From: Schoenoplectus triqueter
Lineage: Eukaryota > Streptophyta > Magnoliopsida > Poales > Cyperaceae
Assembly (NCBI GenBank): GCA_964058805.1
Contig: CAXKVV010000047.1
Span: 1-29,902, forward strand
DNA length: 29,902 nt
Direction: 5' to 3'
Each line of letters begins with the position of its first letter. Within the stretch, counting starts at the first letter, position 1. Of this stretch, positions 1-10,584 are shown one piece after another. Under the pieces are notes generated by a model. It worked only from the letters and a program-made list of their open reading frames with translations. It searched no databases and was not told the DNA's origin. Position numbers and translations under genes: made by a program.

Positions 1-718
1 CTCTCTTTTTCATTAGTTTATAGCATGCTGTTTTTTTCTGTGCTGCCATTAGCAATTCCTCTAAGAGAACTAAATAAAGAAAATATTATTTTTCCTACGG
101 ATACTTAACACTATCAAGTTTGACTCTGACCCATCATAAAAAGTATAAACGATATCGAAGAATTAACTAAAGAGAATTTAAATAACCAGTATAATGTATG
201 TTTTTTTACTATATTTGCAAGAAGTATCCTTATACGAAATAAACGGGTAAAAGAAGTTTTCTGAAGTAAAAACTGTTCCTCTATAGTAAAATAATGATGG
301 ACAACAATTAAAACATATTCTAATATATTTTGGATAATGTATATCGATCGGTACTCGGTAGGAATGCGAATCAATTTCTAATACAATAATATTTATAGAT
401 TAACACCAAATCCCGTGATTCTAGCTAGCTAAATTCTTACAACAAGAAGAAAATACAAGCAAGTACCTGTAATTAATTGTTTGTGTCTATATCCCAAGAC
501 AAGTTTCATGCATGAGGAAACCTTCAATTAATATGGATAATATATTAAACGATCATCATCTTATATGCTTCAAGTCTCCACATCTCAATTGTTTCAAGAT
601 ATGGAGATATAATCATCTGATGATATTGGTTCTACATCTCTACAATAGAAAATGGTTGAGCATATAACCAGAACTAATTAATTAATTAGTTAACTTGCTA
701 GTCCTCAAAGCAGTATAT
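1..718. other. AT-rich 3' flank of the WIP gene, no gene seen
   Basis: This stretch lies downstream of the minus-strand WIP gene, so its right part should hold that gene's 3' untranslated region. I see no convincing coding frame, RNA gene or repeat. The one short open frame (about 86 codons, minus strand) resembles no family I know and has the base composition of its surroundings. Confidence 0.5.
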
Positions 719-2039
719 CTAAAAAATCATATGGTCATGATCAATATTATCATCCGCATTGACACCATCATCTCCTTCCTCTCCTTCATCATCCTCATCA
801 TCGCCATCGCCATATCCATCGACATCATCTCTCATCATATTATCGCCCACAACCATCGACTCAATCATGTGAGGTGCATGACCATCCCCAAAAGAACGGA
901 CATGATCCTTCAATGACCTCTTGTGCCTGAAATCTGAACCACAGATGCAAAACCATAAGCGACCACAATTTTTCTCATGTGTACGCCAATCCCCACGCAC
1001 AGCAAATGGCTTTCCACACCGGCGACATGCATAAGGCCTTGGGCAATGCTTACGTTTGTAGTGTGTTTGAAGTGTGCGGAAATCCTTGAGGGGTCGAGCA
1101 CGTGGGTGGCCGATGTTGTTTCTGCAACCATCAGCACAACAGTAGCATGGCAACCGCATTAACGATGGTGAAAGTGCTGTAGGGGGGATGACTGGGCCTG
1201 GCCTGGTTGGGCCTCGTAGTGAATCAGAACCTTTACGATATTGTGATCCATGCCCCCACATGTGCATCTGCATTAGAAGGAGCAAAGTTAAATATCTATG
1301 GTTTACATATTATCACCTATTTTCATTTGATAGTTATGAAAATAGATGCTAATTAGTTAAACATATATATGTTCTCATTGTTTAATTTTTTACATTTGGC
1401 AAATATAAATTAATGCTACAATGGTTACTATCTCTATGTAATGGAGTAAAGTTGCATACAATCATACATATTGAATGAAAGCTTCTAATAAAATGTTCTA
1501 TACAAAAGTACAAGGCGCACTAATGATAAAACAAGTGCAACAATTATCGTGCTGGTGCTATTAATTTACAGATTCAAAAGTTAAAATACATCCTGTTTAT
1601 GTCCAATACCATGTATTTTTATTTCTTTTAATCTTTTTTCGAAGGGAATGAAGGGATATACCTGCATGTTATTGAACCGATTAAATGTCTTATGGCATAC
1701 AGTGCAGGAGAACTGTGTCGTGCCAACAAGGATCTCGGCAGGAGACGGTATCCAGTACTGACTTGGGACATGATTACCACTGCCAGGTGTAACTGCTGGT
1801 TGGTTCTCACAATTTGTAGAGTTGGTGCCAGGCGGCGCTATGGATAATGCGATCGTTAGGTCAGAAGGCTCGGAAGGAAAAGCAAAGGCAGAAGCTGAGA
1901 TAGAAGCAGAGGCAGTACAAGAAGAAAAGCTAGAAGAGGTGTAAGAGGAGTTAGGGTTTTGGTGGCCAGGAGGCCAAAGAGTGAGAAGTAACATGGACTG
2001 ATCTTCTTCTTCTTCCTCAAAATTTTTGTGGAAGTGCAT
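719..2039 (-). CDS. WIP-family C2H2 zinc-finger transcription factor, two exons
   Basis: The gene reads right to left. Exon 1 is 2039-1662 (126 codons) and exon 2 is 1267-719 (182 codons plus TAG). The 394-bp phase-0 intron has a CAG|GTATAT donor and a TGCAG|ATG acceptor. Splicing gives 308 residues and rebuilds the family signature across the junction, ...FNNMQ followed by MHMWGHG. The name-giving W-I-P tripeptide is at about residues 96-98. Zinc finger 1 uses C112, C115, H128 and H132 and is split by the intron. Fingers 2 to 4 follow (the CYCC...[14 protein letters not shown]...HEKNC and CICGSDF...H blocks). A family property is that such proteins are nuclear regulators of organ and seed-coat development (TT1, NTT and DOT5 in Arabidopsis). 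The N-terminal 90 residues are Ser/Ala-rich and low in complexity, as is usual. The C-terminal tail after finger 4 is strongly acidic (about 18 Asp/Glu in 33 residues). The frame is intact. Which WIP paralogue this is cannot be decided by eye. Confidence 0.93.
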
Positions 2040-2132
2040 TGTTAGGTTTGAAGGATATTTAGGGTTGAGTTTTGGGCAAGTGATTAAAGGAGTGATGAGG
2101 AGTTGTCCAAAGAGATGGGTAAGGTTCGTTTC

Positions 2133-2140
2133 TATTTATA
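2133..2140 (-). promoter_or_regulatory. TATA box of the WIP gene
   Basis: On the minus strand this reads TATAAATA inside CTATAAATAG, 94 bp upstream of the start codon at 2039. This would leave a leader of roughly 60-70 nt. The proximal promoter up to 2317 contains nothing else I recognise, and the palindromic-element chain begins at 2318, only about 180 bp further upstream. Confidence 0.55.
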
Positions 2141-2333
2141 GATGTAGAAAGAGAAAGAGTGAGGGAGTGGAATGAAATCAATGATTAATTGGCGGATGAA
2201 TCTAGTAGGACGAGAAAATGGATCAAAATGTAAAATTAAAAGGAGAACTGAAAAGCAAAATGCATGGGTACCAGTATGGGTTGTGGCCTTGTGGGGGCAG
2301 GGTAATTAATGTTAAGTTATATATATATATATA

Positions 2334-2788
2334 GAGTAAATATACATCAAATTATTTTTTTGAACTTAACTCAAAATATACATTAAATTATTTTCAAATT
2401 TTAATTTATCATTTTCATAAAATTCTTTATATGAAAATCTTATGCGATGCAAAAATATGAAGTGTTTTGAGCTTTCTAAGTTATGATTTTTAATTTTTGA
2501 AAATGAGCTCTAAAAATAATAATAATATATTCAATATTTGAACATTATTTTTTAAAATTAAAAACGATGACTTAAAAAACTTAAAACACTCTAAATTTTT
2601 GCATCCCATAAGATTTTCATATAAATAATTTAATGAGCATGATAAATTAAAATTTTGAGATAAGTTGATGTACTTTTTAAGTTAAGTTCACGGAAGGTCT
2701 TCGTCAACTTAACCTCACGGAAGGCCTTCGTGAGCTTAACCTCACGGAAAGTCTACATCAGCTTAAACTCACAGTATCTTTACTTATC
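2334..2788. mobile_element. Palindromic element C1, (TA)n-bounded
   Basis: First unit of the left chain, between TA runs at 2318-2333 and 2789-2798. The left arm (GATGCAAAAATATG, GTGTTTTGAGC) is matched as reverse complement by the right arm (AACACTCTAAATTTTTGCATC) around an A/T-rich centre at about 2500-2540. The right end is enlarged by a 27-bp tandem repeat. No coding capacity. Similar in build to a MITE, but I know no family with these termini. Confidence 0.6.
2688..2768. repeat. 27-bp tandem repeat, 3 units
   Basis: Units start at 2688, 2715 and 2742 (TCACGGAAGG...), and a fourth partial start lies at 2769. The unit is the terminal cap of family C, which occurs singly at the ends of C4 (18,640-18,680 and 18,990-19,020). 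It therefore looks like a local expansion of the element end. Confidence 0.75.
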
Positions 2789-2798
2789 TATATATATA

Positions 2799-3211
2799 GA
2801 GAGAGTGTGTGTGTGAGGCTATGGTGCTTCATAAAGCACAAAACCTCCTGTGCTTCACGTCCGCATCTCGAATTTGAAAGTTCAAACGGCCGATCCAAAC
2901 CGTTGAACATGATTTTCATATTGAACTATACTTGGAGATCAAAATTTATCTTTTTTTGAATTTTTTTTCTATTTTTTAGATGGGTACAAAATCGCTAGTT
3001 TTGGATGGTGCAGAAATCGTTAGATTAGCAAACTTTGTACCCATTTAAAAAATAGCAAAAAATTCAAAAAAATATAAAGTTTGATCTCCAAGGATATTTC
3101 AATATGAAGATGAGGTTCGATGGTTTGGATCGGCCATTTGAACTTTTAAATTTGAGATATGGACGCGAAGCACAGGAGGTTTTGTGCTTCACGAAGCACC
3201 ACAGCCTCTCT

Positions 3212-3242
<31 letters not shown>
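2799..3242. mobile_element. Palindromic element A1
   Basis: Arms of about 180 bp run inward from GAGGCTATGGTGCTTC and from the complementary end CACCACAGCCTC. Shared arm blocks include GCTTCACGTCC / GGACGCGAAGC and GGCCGATCC / GGATCGGCC, and the centre is near 3010. The cap is a small palindrome of the type GTGCTTCGCGAAGCAC. The ends carry GA/GT tracts on the left and a long CT tract on the right, then TA runs. No protein is encoded; a short frame that spans the GA/CT tracts is a repeat artefact. Confidence 0.7.
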
Positions 3243-3260
<18 letters not shown>

Positions 3261-3279
<19 letters not shown>

Positions 3280-3679
3280 TTTGGCTACGGTGCTTCGCGT
3301 AGCACGGACGGTCCGTGTGCTACGAACCGTTTCTCCGTCTTCAAAGTTTAAATAGTTGATCCGATCGGTCAAAATATTTTTCATATGAAAAAGTAGGTGG
3401 AGACCGAATTTTATATTTGTTATAATTTTTTACTATTTTTTAAGATAGCTAGAAAATCACTTGATTTAATTATTATGAGCCATCCAAAAAGAGTCATTTT
3501 CTAGCTATCTTAAAAAATAGTAAAAAAATTCTAAAAAATATAAAATTTGGTCTCCAACTAAATTTTTATATGAAAAATATTTTGACCAGTCAGATCGACC
3601 ATTGAAACTTTAAAAATGGAGAAACGGTTCGTAGTACACGAGCCATCCGTGCTACACGTAGCATCGTAGCCAAACTCTC
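3261..3679. mobile_element. Palindromic element B1
   Basis: Bounded by (TA)n at 3243-3260 and 3680-3701. Ends read TTTGGCTACGGTGCTTCGCG and, inverted, ...CATCGTAGCCAAA. The arms share GAACCGTTTCTCC / GGAGAAACGGTTC and AGCTAGAAAATCACT / TCATTTTCTAGCT, with the centre at about 3470. It is related to family A in the inner arm (GGAGACC, ATTTTTTA). Confidence 0.7.
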
Positions 3680-3701
3680 TATATATTTATGTATATATAT
3701 A

Positions 3702-4056
3702 GATAGTGGAGATACCGTGAGTTTAACTCAAAAAAAACATATTAAATCATCTTGAAATTTTAATTTATCATTCTCATTAAATTCTTTATATAAAAATATT
3801 GTGGGATGCAAAAATTTGGAGTGTTTTGAGCTTTTTAAGTCACCGTTTTTAATTTTTTAAAATGATATTCAAGTATTGAATATATTATTATTATTTTTAG
3901 AGATGATTTTCAAAAACTAAAAACCACAACTTAAAAAGCTCAAAACGCTCCAAATTTTTGCATCCCATGAGATTTTCATATAAAGAATTTAATGAGAATG
4001 ATAAATTAAAATTTCGAAATGATTTGATATGTTTTTTGAGTTAAGCTCACGGTATC

Positions 4057-4087
<31 letters not shown>
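3702..4087. mobile_element. Palindromic element C2
   Basis: The left end AGTGGAGATACCGTGAG is complementary to the right end CTCACGGTATCTCCACT, so the termini of family C are clear here. The arms match through GATGCAAAAATTTGGAG / CTCCAAATTTTTGCATC. The centre is at about 3885. The right side carries a (CT)n tract and then a (TA)14 run at 4088-4115. Confidence 0.72.
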
Positions 4088-4115
<28 letters not shown>

Positions 4116-4119
<4 letters not shown>

Positions 4120-4360
4120 GGCTATGGTACTTTGCGAAACACAAAATCTCTTATGTTTTACGTCCATATCTTGAATTTTAAAGTCCAAACGGTTGATCTA
4201 AACCATTAAATATGTTTTTTATATTGAAATATCTTTCGGGATCAAATTTTATATTTTTTGAAACTTTTTTCTATTTTTTAGATGGGTAAAAAATCAGTAG
4301 TACGGACGACGGATGTAGAGTATGGGAGGTTTTATGTTTCGTGAAGCATCATAGTCTCAC
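4116..4360. mobile_element. Palindromic element A2, right arm mostly deleted
   Basis: The left arm is complete (GTGAGGCTATGGTAC to GATGGGTAAAAAATC). It then jumps to the outermost part of the right arm (GGGAGGTTTTATG...CATAGTCTCAC), so about 150 bp of centre and right arm are missing compared with A5. Confidence 0.6.
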
Positions 4361-4370
4361 TATATGTATA

Positions 4371-4752
4371 ATTAGGCTATGGTGCTATGCATAGAATGTA
4401 TCGTCTTTGTGCTATGGATTATTTTTTTCATTTTTAAAGTCTATATAGTCGATCCGAACATCTCAAAATGATTTTCGATATGAATATCTAGATATAACTC
4501 AAATTTTATAATTTTTAGAATTTTTAGAATTTTTAGATGGTTAAAAAATCACTTCTTTTGAATGACTAATAATAATTAAATCAAGTAAATTTTCAACCAT
4601 CTAAAAAAATAGTAAAAAAATTTAAAAATTATAAAATTTGATCTATATCTAGATATTTATATAAAAATCATTTTGATTAGTTTGAATCAACCATTTAGAC
4701 TTTAAGAATGAAGAACTGATCCGTAGCACGGAGATAATCTGTGTTATGCATA
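4371..4752. mobile_element. Palindromic element B2, diverged
   Basis: The left end TTAGGCTATGGTGC and right end near TTATGCATAGC flank arms that share GATCCGAACATCTC / GATTAGTTTGAATC and AAAATCACTTCTTTTG / AAGTAAATTTTC. It is more diverged than B1. Only a short TA-like spacer (4361-4370) separates it from A2, and its right edge is not followed by a TA run. Confidence 0.5.
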
Positions 4753-4820
4753 GCTCGAGCTTAGTTAATTCACATCTCTATAAACATAGTTCGAGCTTAG
4801 TTAATTCACATCTCTATCTA
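4749..4820. repeat. 36-bp direct tandem duplication
   Basis: Two units, 4749-4784 and 4785-4820, each beginning CATAG(C/T)TCGAGCTTAG and containing TTAATTCACATCTCTAT. They differ at the unit end and at one internal base. The duplication starts exactly at the outer edge of B2. Confidence 0.85.
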
Positions 4821-5627
4821 TCAGACTTATCACGGTTAATTAACCTTACTACTTTGAAATTAATTTGACCAATTACCGGAATAGAGGAAGAAATTAATTT
4901 AAAAGATAAGTTTCTAGTACTTCACTAATTGAAAATGCTTCTCTACTAGAGAAAAATATCATTGCACACGCAGCTAGGCACAAATATGATAACATGTAAC
5001 AGTAGTTTAATTAGTATCATATATCGGTGTTTAGTGTGGTAGATTATATTTTTTTTATGAGTTTCTTGCTGGATTTATTTCTTGATGTTCCAAAACAGGG
5101 AATTTATAATATAATTATCGGTTACGAAATTATGATAAAAGATACGGATTCCCAGCTTGCACATGTTATATATATTATTTTAATAAAAATAATTTATAAA
5201 TCTCAAAACTTTCTTTTCCCTCCAGTTTCTTTACTAGATTATTTTTTTCATGTTATGTTTTCCATTTCTTAATTGCTACTACCTAGTTGCTATGACCAAT
5301 AATATAACATGAAAAATAAACTAGAGTGATAGATTCAATTTTTCAGCAAGTAAACCCTTGACAATCATAATATATAAAAGAAAAGAAGCAGACCATTGAT
5401 ATTTTCGTTTTAATTAACATACAACAATGAGAAGTAGAGAATTTTGAGATGAATCAAATTAAATGTCGACTGTTAACCTTACCAAAAGAGTCGTATAATT
5501 AGTTCATCTAAATAACTGATTCAACAAGGTCATATTTAAACATATTAATTAAAAATTATACTTGTAATGATTTCATGTCATAATTAACTGGAGGGCTTAA
5601 TTCCAAAAAAAAAAAAATCACATCACA
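4821..5627. other. AT-rich stretch, nothing recognised
   Basis: No supported gene or clear repeat. Open frames here (for example 5027-5272) are short, hydrophobic because of the T-rich sequence, and resemble no family. Confidence 0.5.
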
Positions 5628-5830
5628 TGGGATCGCAGGTACAGTGGATTGTCCATAAACCTCAACCTAAAATCAAGGTATTTTGGAGGGTTCTGATAGG
5701 AGAGGAGAGACAAGCCCCGTAAAGGAAAGTAAGCGGGACCCAATACGGAAGCTGGGCCCACAACAAGCAGTGGCATGCAGGTGCACGACTTCCGATGCAC
5801 AGGAAAGGAAGTGTGTTTAATACTTTAATT
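5628..5830 (+). pseudogene. Possible LINE remnant (reverse-transcriptase zinc-binding region)
   Basis: The plus-strand translation from about 5629 contains HKPQPKIKVFWRVL. This resembles the 'W.L..P.KIKVF.WR.L' segment that follows the reverse transcriptase in plant L1-type LINEs. The frame meets a stop soon after and would need a frame change to continue. The stretch is richer in G+C than its flanks. The match is short and made by eye, so this is only a suggestion; it could be chance. Confidence 0.3.
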
Positions 5831-6179
5831 TATGTTTAGCTTTGTTGTCCTCCGCCATATATGATATGATCGATATATATTGGTCTCTGGTTTGGTTGGC
5901 TCTGATGGAGTTTACCTTTTCTGGATGTATTCACTCCTGTCTTTAGCCTTGGCCGGTTTTAGCTAAGTTCGGTTCTTTATTCTTGAGAATAAAATTTCTT
6001 TTCTAGACTGGGCCTACCATTAATTCTGCATGCTTAATTATGTACTGAAAAATTTCAGTTCTGTGATGAAAACTGGGATGAATAAATATAAAATGCTTTA
6101 AGTTTTGCCCCTCTAATATATTGATACGTTGACAGTAAACAAATGTGCATGTTTACTGACGAAAATTTTAATAAACAGC

Positions 6180-6560
6180 TGATCGTACAAATTTTTATCA
6201 GTAATTTTATTGTGCAAATTTTTATCAACAACAATATTTCCTAACTGAACTGTCCGTGCATAAATTTTTACCAATAAATTAATTGTACAAATTTTTACCA
6301 GTAATAATACTTCCTGACCACAGTGGCGCCCTGTATAATTTCATAAAAAAATATAAATTTGTATATCTAGTGCTCTCTAATATTTTTTTGTATGTAGTAA
6401 ATGTCTGATCCCTTCAATATCGCCCTCCCTCCTAAATCTAAAATTCTGGCTCCGCCCCTGTCTGTCCGAACTGCCCTATATAATTTTTTATTAATAAATT
6501 AATTGTGTAAAATTTTACCAGTAATAATATTTTTTGACCGAACGGTCCGCAACTATATAA
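6180..6560. repeat. 73-bp tandem repeat interrupted by a MITE
   Basis: Units start with TTGT(G/A)CAAATTTTTA at 6210 and 6283, 73 bp apart. A third (TTGTGTAAAATTTTACC) starts at 6503, and part of one more precedes 6210. The middle unit is 220 bp long; removing the MITE at 6321-6460 and one 8-bp target copy leaves 72 bp, which agrees with the period. Confidence 0.75.
6321..6460. mobile_element. Small hAT-type MITE, 140 bp
   Basis: The left end CAGTGGCG and the right end, which inverted reads CAGGGGCGGAGCCAGAATTT, fit the CAGGGGCGG-type termini common in plant hAT elements. Flanking octamers CCTGACCA and TCTGTCCG are a decayed 8-bp target duplication. The reconstruction is supported by the neighbouring tandem unit, whose intact sequence has TTCCTAACTGAACTG where the MITE now sits. 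Non-coding. Confidence 0.65.
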
Positions 6561-6893
6561 AATATGATACATTTCTTTACTAAAATTTAACTCGTCAATA
6601 ACCTTAGGGTAAAATAAAGAACGTTATATCACTACCAAACTGGGATACGAAGGACTAAGAACTAAAAACTAGGTTAGGTTTTTTAGGATGGGGTTGAGTA
6701 TTAATTCCTATAGGAGCAGGATTGCTTGCTGTTTTCTCTCTCAATTAGTACAAACATCACTGTGACATTTTAAGCAAACAAAAAGGGATCTCTCGTGTGA
6801 GAAGATTGAATGGTTCATACCATTGATTTAAAATATGAATTTCAATATACGTGCGGATAGTCATCGCATACCGCATATGCGGTATGCGGCCGC

Positions 6894-8568
6894 TATTAGT
6901 TTTATGTCCTAGGAGCCAATCAAATATTAATGGCTTTATATTTTATTCATGCATTGGATGATTTTATCTTTTTGTTCCTTGAGTATTTTATTATAAATAG
7001 ACCATTTGGGTTGATGACTTGGAATTGCAGAACTCTATTAAATAAATTAATAAATAATAAATACTCTAAATGTCCCTAATCAAGATAATTAGCAGGAACA
7101 CTAATTATCGGAGAAGATTAGTATGTGGATTGAAAGATGATCAGGTTCTGCATATCATATGATAAAGCGTTATCAATTTAATCACATAAATAGCTAATAG
7201 CGATTAGTTTATTGGACATGATCCAAATGAAACAATGAATGGATTGTGTTTGTGTCATCATTTTGTTTCATTAGTATTTTGAATTCTATGTATGAGATGG
7301 TTCATCTTTTTCACATAAAGATTGATCATAGTGAGTATTTTCTAACGCTGACCGTAACAGGCAGTCATAAGGATCATGCTTCTTTGTTCATGAATTATGT
7401 AGGAATAAAGTTATTTATCAAGAATACTATGTCCCTCATAATGAGTGATGATATCTTTGGGCCCCTTGATGAAGTATGATTGTAAGCATGCAATATATAT
7501 AATTAAGTGATTAATTATATACAATCAGCTTTGGATCAAGAAATGAATAAATCGCAAGGATGACACATTCCTACCTTGGATTATTCTTGATATCATGTGA
7601 CATAAGAATTAACACAACAAGAAATATATTTTCTTGTATATGATCGTAATATTATAATGTAGATATTATCTGTGTCAATTGGATAGTCGTAATGTGTTGC
7701 TAGATACCGCTTACGACTTGTAAAATTAAAAGGAGTTTTATTTTTACCGCCAACATAACATAGATCCTCCCGGGTCACACCATATAGGCTCTTAACTAAC
7801 GTGACAGAATTCAGTCATAGAGATGACAACCTTAATCACTAATATGTGTAACATATTATAATATGAGAAATTAATTATTTGGGCCATAATAATTAATTGG
7901 ATTAATTGGGTCACAAATAATATATTGTTTGGGCCATAATAATTAATAGGACTAATTTGGCCACAAAACAATATGGCCCATTGAAGGGGGCTGCCATGAG
8001 AAGAGAGAGAAAGACAAAAGTTATTTGATTGTATGAAAAGCAACAAATATGGTTGTATAAAAAGTTACAATAGCAATTAACCTTTTATCAAAAGTTGAAA
8101 AAGGTGTAACTTTTTATTAATGAAAATATTTTGAAATATCTCAAAATATGGGGATATAACCCCTTGGCTGTCCACCTCTCTCTCCATCCCATTTTTTTTC
8201 TTCTTGTTCTCTTATTTCTTGTTCTCATGTGTTGAGAAAAATCCAGAAAATTAAAGAGTTAATTTTAAAGGGTTGAAACCTTGATTAAGGAAAATACTAA
8301 TTTGTTCTACTAGCATAGAACTATTAGTAGTTAGTTAATCCTAGGTGGATACTTAGAGAGGCGTCATTCTTTTGGCGCTTGGGAAGATAGGAGAAGAGCT
8401 CGCAACCACCATCCTTGGAAGTCTACACCTTCGATTACGATATTGAAGGAGGTATGAGCTTCTTAACCCCTTTTCGGTTTAAATATCAACTAGATAACAA
8501 TGGATCCTTGGTTGTTGCTTGTAAATTTTTGAAATTTATACCATATGCATAACCTAAAAATCCTAACA
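6894..8568 (+). repeat. 5' LTR of the copia element
   Basis: 1,675 bp, from TATTAGTTTTATGTCC to ATCCTAACA. By eye it differs from the 3' LTR by about eleven substitutions (mostly transitions) and one 1-bp length change, roughly 99.3% identity. It contains a 50-bp direct repeat (GGGCCATAATAATTAAT at 7881 and 7931) that is also present in the 3' LTR. A 77-codon open frame in both LTRs (7246-7479) looks incidental. Confidence 0.95.
6992..6998 (+). promoter_or_regulatory. Possible LTR TATA box
   Basis: TATAAAT, followed by AG, about 100 bp inside the LTR, with an identical copy at 14754-14760 in the 3' LTR. It is the best TATA match in the early LTR, but the LTR is long and A/T-rich, so the true promoter could lie elsewhere. 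Confidence 0.35.
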
Positions 8569-8570
8569 AT

Positions 8571-8582
8571 TGGTATCAGAGC
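8571..8582 (+). promoter_or_regulatory. Primer-binding site for initiator tRNA-Met
   Basis: TGGTATCAGAGC begins two bases after the 5' LTR. This is the standard complement of the plant initiator methionine tRNA 3' end and primes minus-strand DNA synthesis in most plant copia elements. Confidence 0.95.
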
Positions 8583-10584
8583 AAGGACGTTTTCTAGTTG
8601 ATTTTTAGCCTATTTATGTATATTTGATACATAGAAATGTTATTTGGATAATCTATTTGCTTGTATTCTTGAAAATTTTCTTGACTATTCTATTTCATAA
8701 ACTATCATTTGTGACCATAAATGATTAGTCTATTTGATAGAATATTTATTTGATGCATGAGTTGCATTTTGGAGTTACCCGATTGGAGAAAATGTTGTTT
8801 CTTTCGATCGAACGGTAAAATAATTTTAAAAGTAAATCTATCCATTAAATAGTAATACAATCTCTCATCCAAAATTTGTTTATAATGTCTAGAGTAGAAC
8901 AAAATTTATTTCATAAAATTTGGACGAATTTTAAATGTGATTCAATGAGAAACCGTTTCAGCCGTTGTGCTGAAAACAGCACTGGGGTCCCTTGTTGTGA
9001 CCCAAGTTTGGCTTAGTTCGGTTTAGAATTACTTGAAATCCTTTTGAGTGATTGTTATACTGTTGTTATAGTAATAATTTAGACTAAACAAAGTACGGAT
9101 GGATTTATGAATAAAATCTAAAAGTGGTAGATGATAAGGTTGTTTTAGCTTAAGGCTGAAACCTTTTTCATTTTTTTTTATCTCTGGGATTGAGATCTAT
9201 CAAAACTGTTTTAATGGGTATATATACATGTCTAAAGGAGTCCATGTGAATTTTTTGAGATTTTTTAGGCACCGAAAATATTCGGGTACTTTTTCGAAAA
9301 GTTTGTATATTGACCAAGTCAAGTTAAATTAGATTTATTAATATCATTGTAAGTTAAGAGTTAAAAAAATGATATTATAATCATTTATTTTCTGTTGAAA
9401 GAAAAGAAATTAATTTTGAAGTGTCAAAATTTAAGACTAGGGTTTAAATAATCAAATTAGTTGATGTTTTGCAAAGCTTGTTTGAGTGATTGCAATTTCT
9501 CGATTTAAATATTCTTAAAATTGCATTAAAATTTTGTTTACTCTTACTTGCTGTTGACAAAAGTATTTTAAACCTATGTACAAAAGGATAATGACAAGCA
9601 AATAGATTTAGAACCAAATAATGAATTAGGGGCAAATAAAGTAGCATGTGCATGGTATATGTGCTAACTTGTTTTTGTAGGTGGATTGTGGGTTTGTATG
9701 GCTCATGATTATCAATGCCTTGTGTGTTATATGAATGTTGTGTGAATGTTTGTAATGCGGCCTAAGGTGCCATTGATTATTCATTAGATTAATTTAATTA
9801 TGGCAAAGTATGTTAGATTGCCATTGATGTATTATTTCATTCATGGCTTGCATGCCACTTAGGATTTAGGATTGGGGAATTCTAAAATGTAAATTTTTAT
9901 TTTATTTTAGAATAGTTCTAAATGTAGAATAGGAATGGATGGGTGTTAGTAGCTTAGAAAATATTTCTTTCATGGAGATGATCGAAGAAGCTACAATATG
10001 CAAGCGGGAGCCATACAAGCTCACGAAGCATGTGTTATGATTTGAGATGCTTATTTATTTTATGTGTTGTATGATTGAGTATCATAGGATAGGTATGGGT
10101 GTATGTTGAAATGACTACAAAAAAAAAACACATAAAATGTCAAGTCCCATAAAATATCAAGTGTGAATACCCTCCCTACTCTATCCTTTTCAAATCATCG
10201 ATCGTATTTCAACGAGACCTACTCAGTAGGAGTTGTTTGCTATCTTTGGGAGTTGAGGGATACGTCCGACGTATCATGACCAAATAGAGAAAGGTTAGCT
10301 TGACAAGGTTATGAAAACAGTTTTGGACCTAGGGGTATAGTTTGTAAATTGTATAAAGATATTAATTACAAACCAAGAGTCATATGGAGATATGATCGGT
10401 AAAGTAGTTGCCCACCTAAAATAAACTAAATCAAGTTCATGCCGCCGCTGGCTTGTCTTAGTTGAAAATATGGATCTTGGACCTACTACAAAAGGGGACG
10501 ATTAATTGTAGTGGGAATTTTATTACTAATAAAACTATACATGAATAAAATAATTAAGACCTTTACTTTGAATATTTGTAGATT
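8583..10584 (+). other. Copia untranslated leader, about 2 kb
   Basis: The stretch between the primer-binding site and the gag start has no frame above about 70 codons and no recognisable domain. It should hold the packaging and dimerisation signals of the element RNA, but I cannot point to them. A long leader fits the Angela/BARE group. Confidence 0.7.

Noticed and set aside
695..1162. Plus-strand open frames opposite the WIP gene
   Set aside because: They lie antisense to the conserved zinc fingers and have no recognisable motif.
3064..3384. Open frames over the GA/CT and TA tracts near 3240
   Set aside because: The product is a run of Arg-Glu or Leu-Ser repeats from microsatellite DNA in two palindromic elements. 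The same applies to frames near 17,300, 18,600 and 20,000.
2334..4752. Stowaway or Tourist MITEs as the identity of the palindromic elements
   Set aside because: The termini do not match the CTCCCTCC-type Stowaway ends or Tourist ends, and the arms are far longer. Mutator-like elements were also considered, but there is no 9-10 bp target duplication.
7246..7479. 77-codon open frame, identical in both copia LTRs (also 15008-15241)
   Set aside because: It is copied because the LTRs are copies. Zero changes in 234 bp is not surprising when the LTRs differ at only about eleven sites. No domain or start context supports it.
8705..9653. Short minus-strand frames in the copia leader
   Set aside because: 65-69 codons, A/T-rich composition, no motif, and within a leader that is expected to be non-coding.
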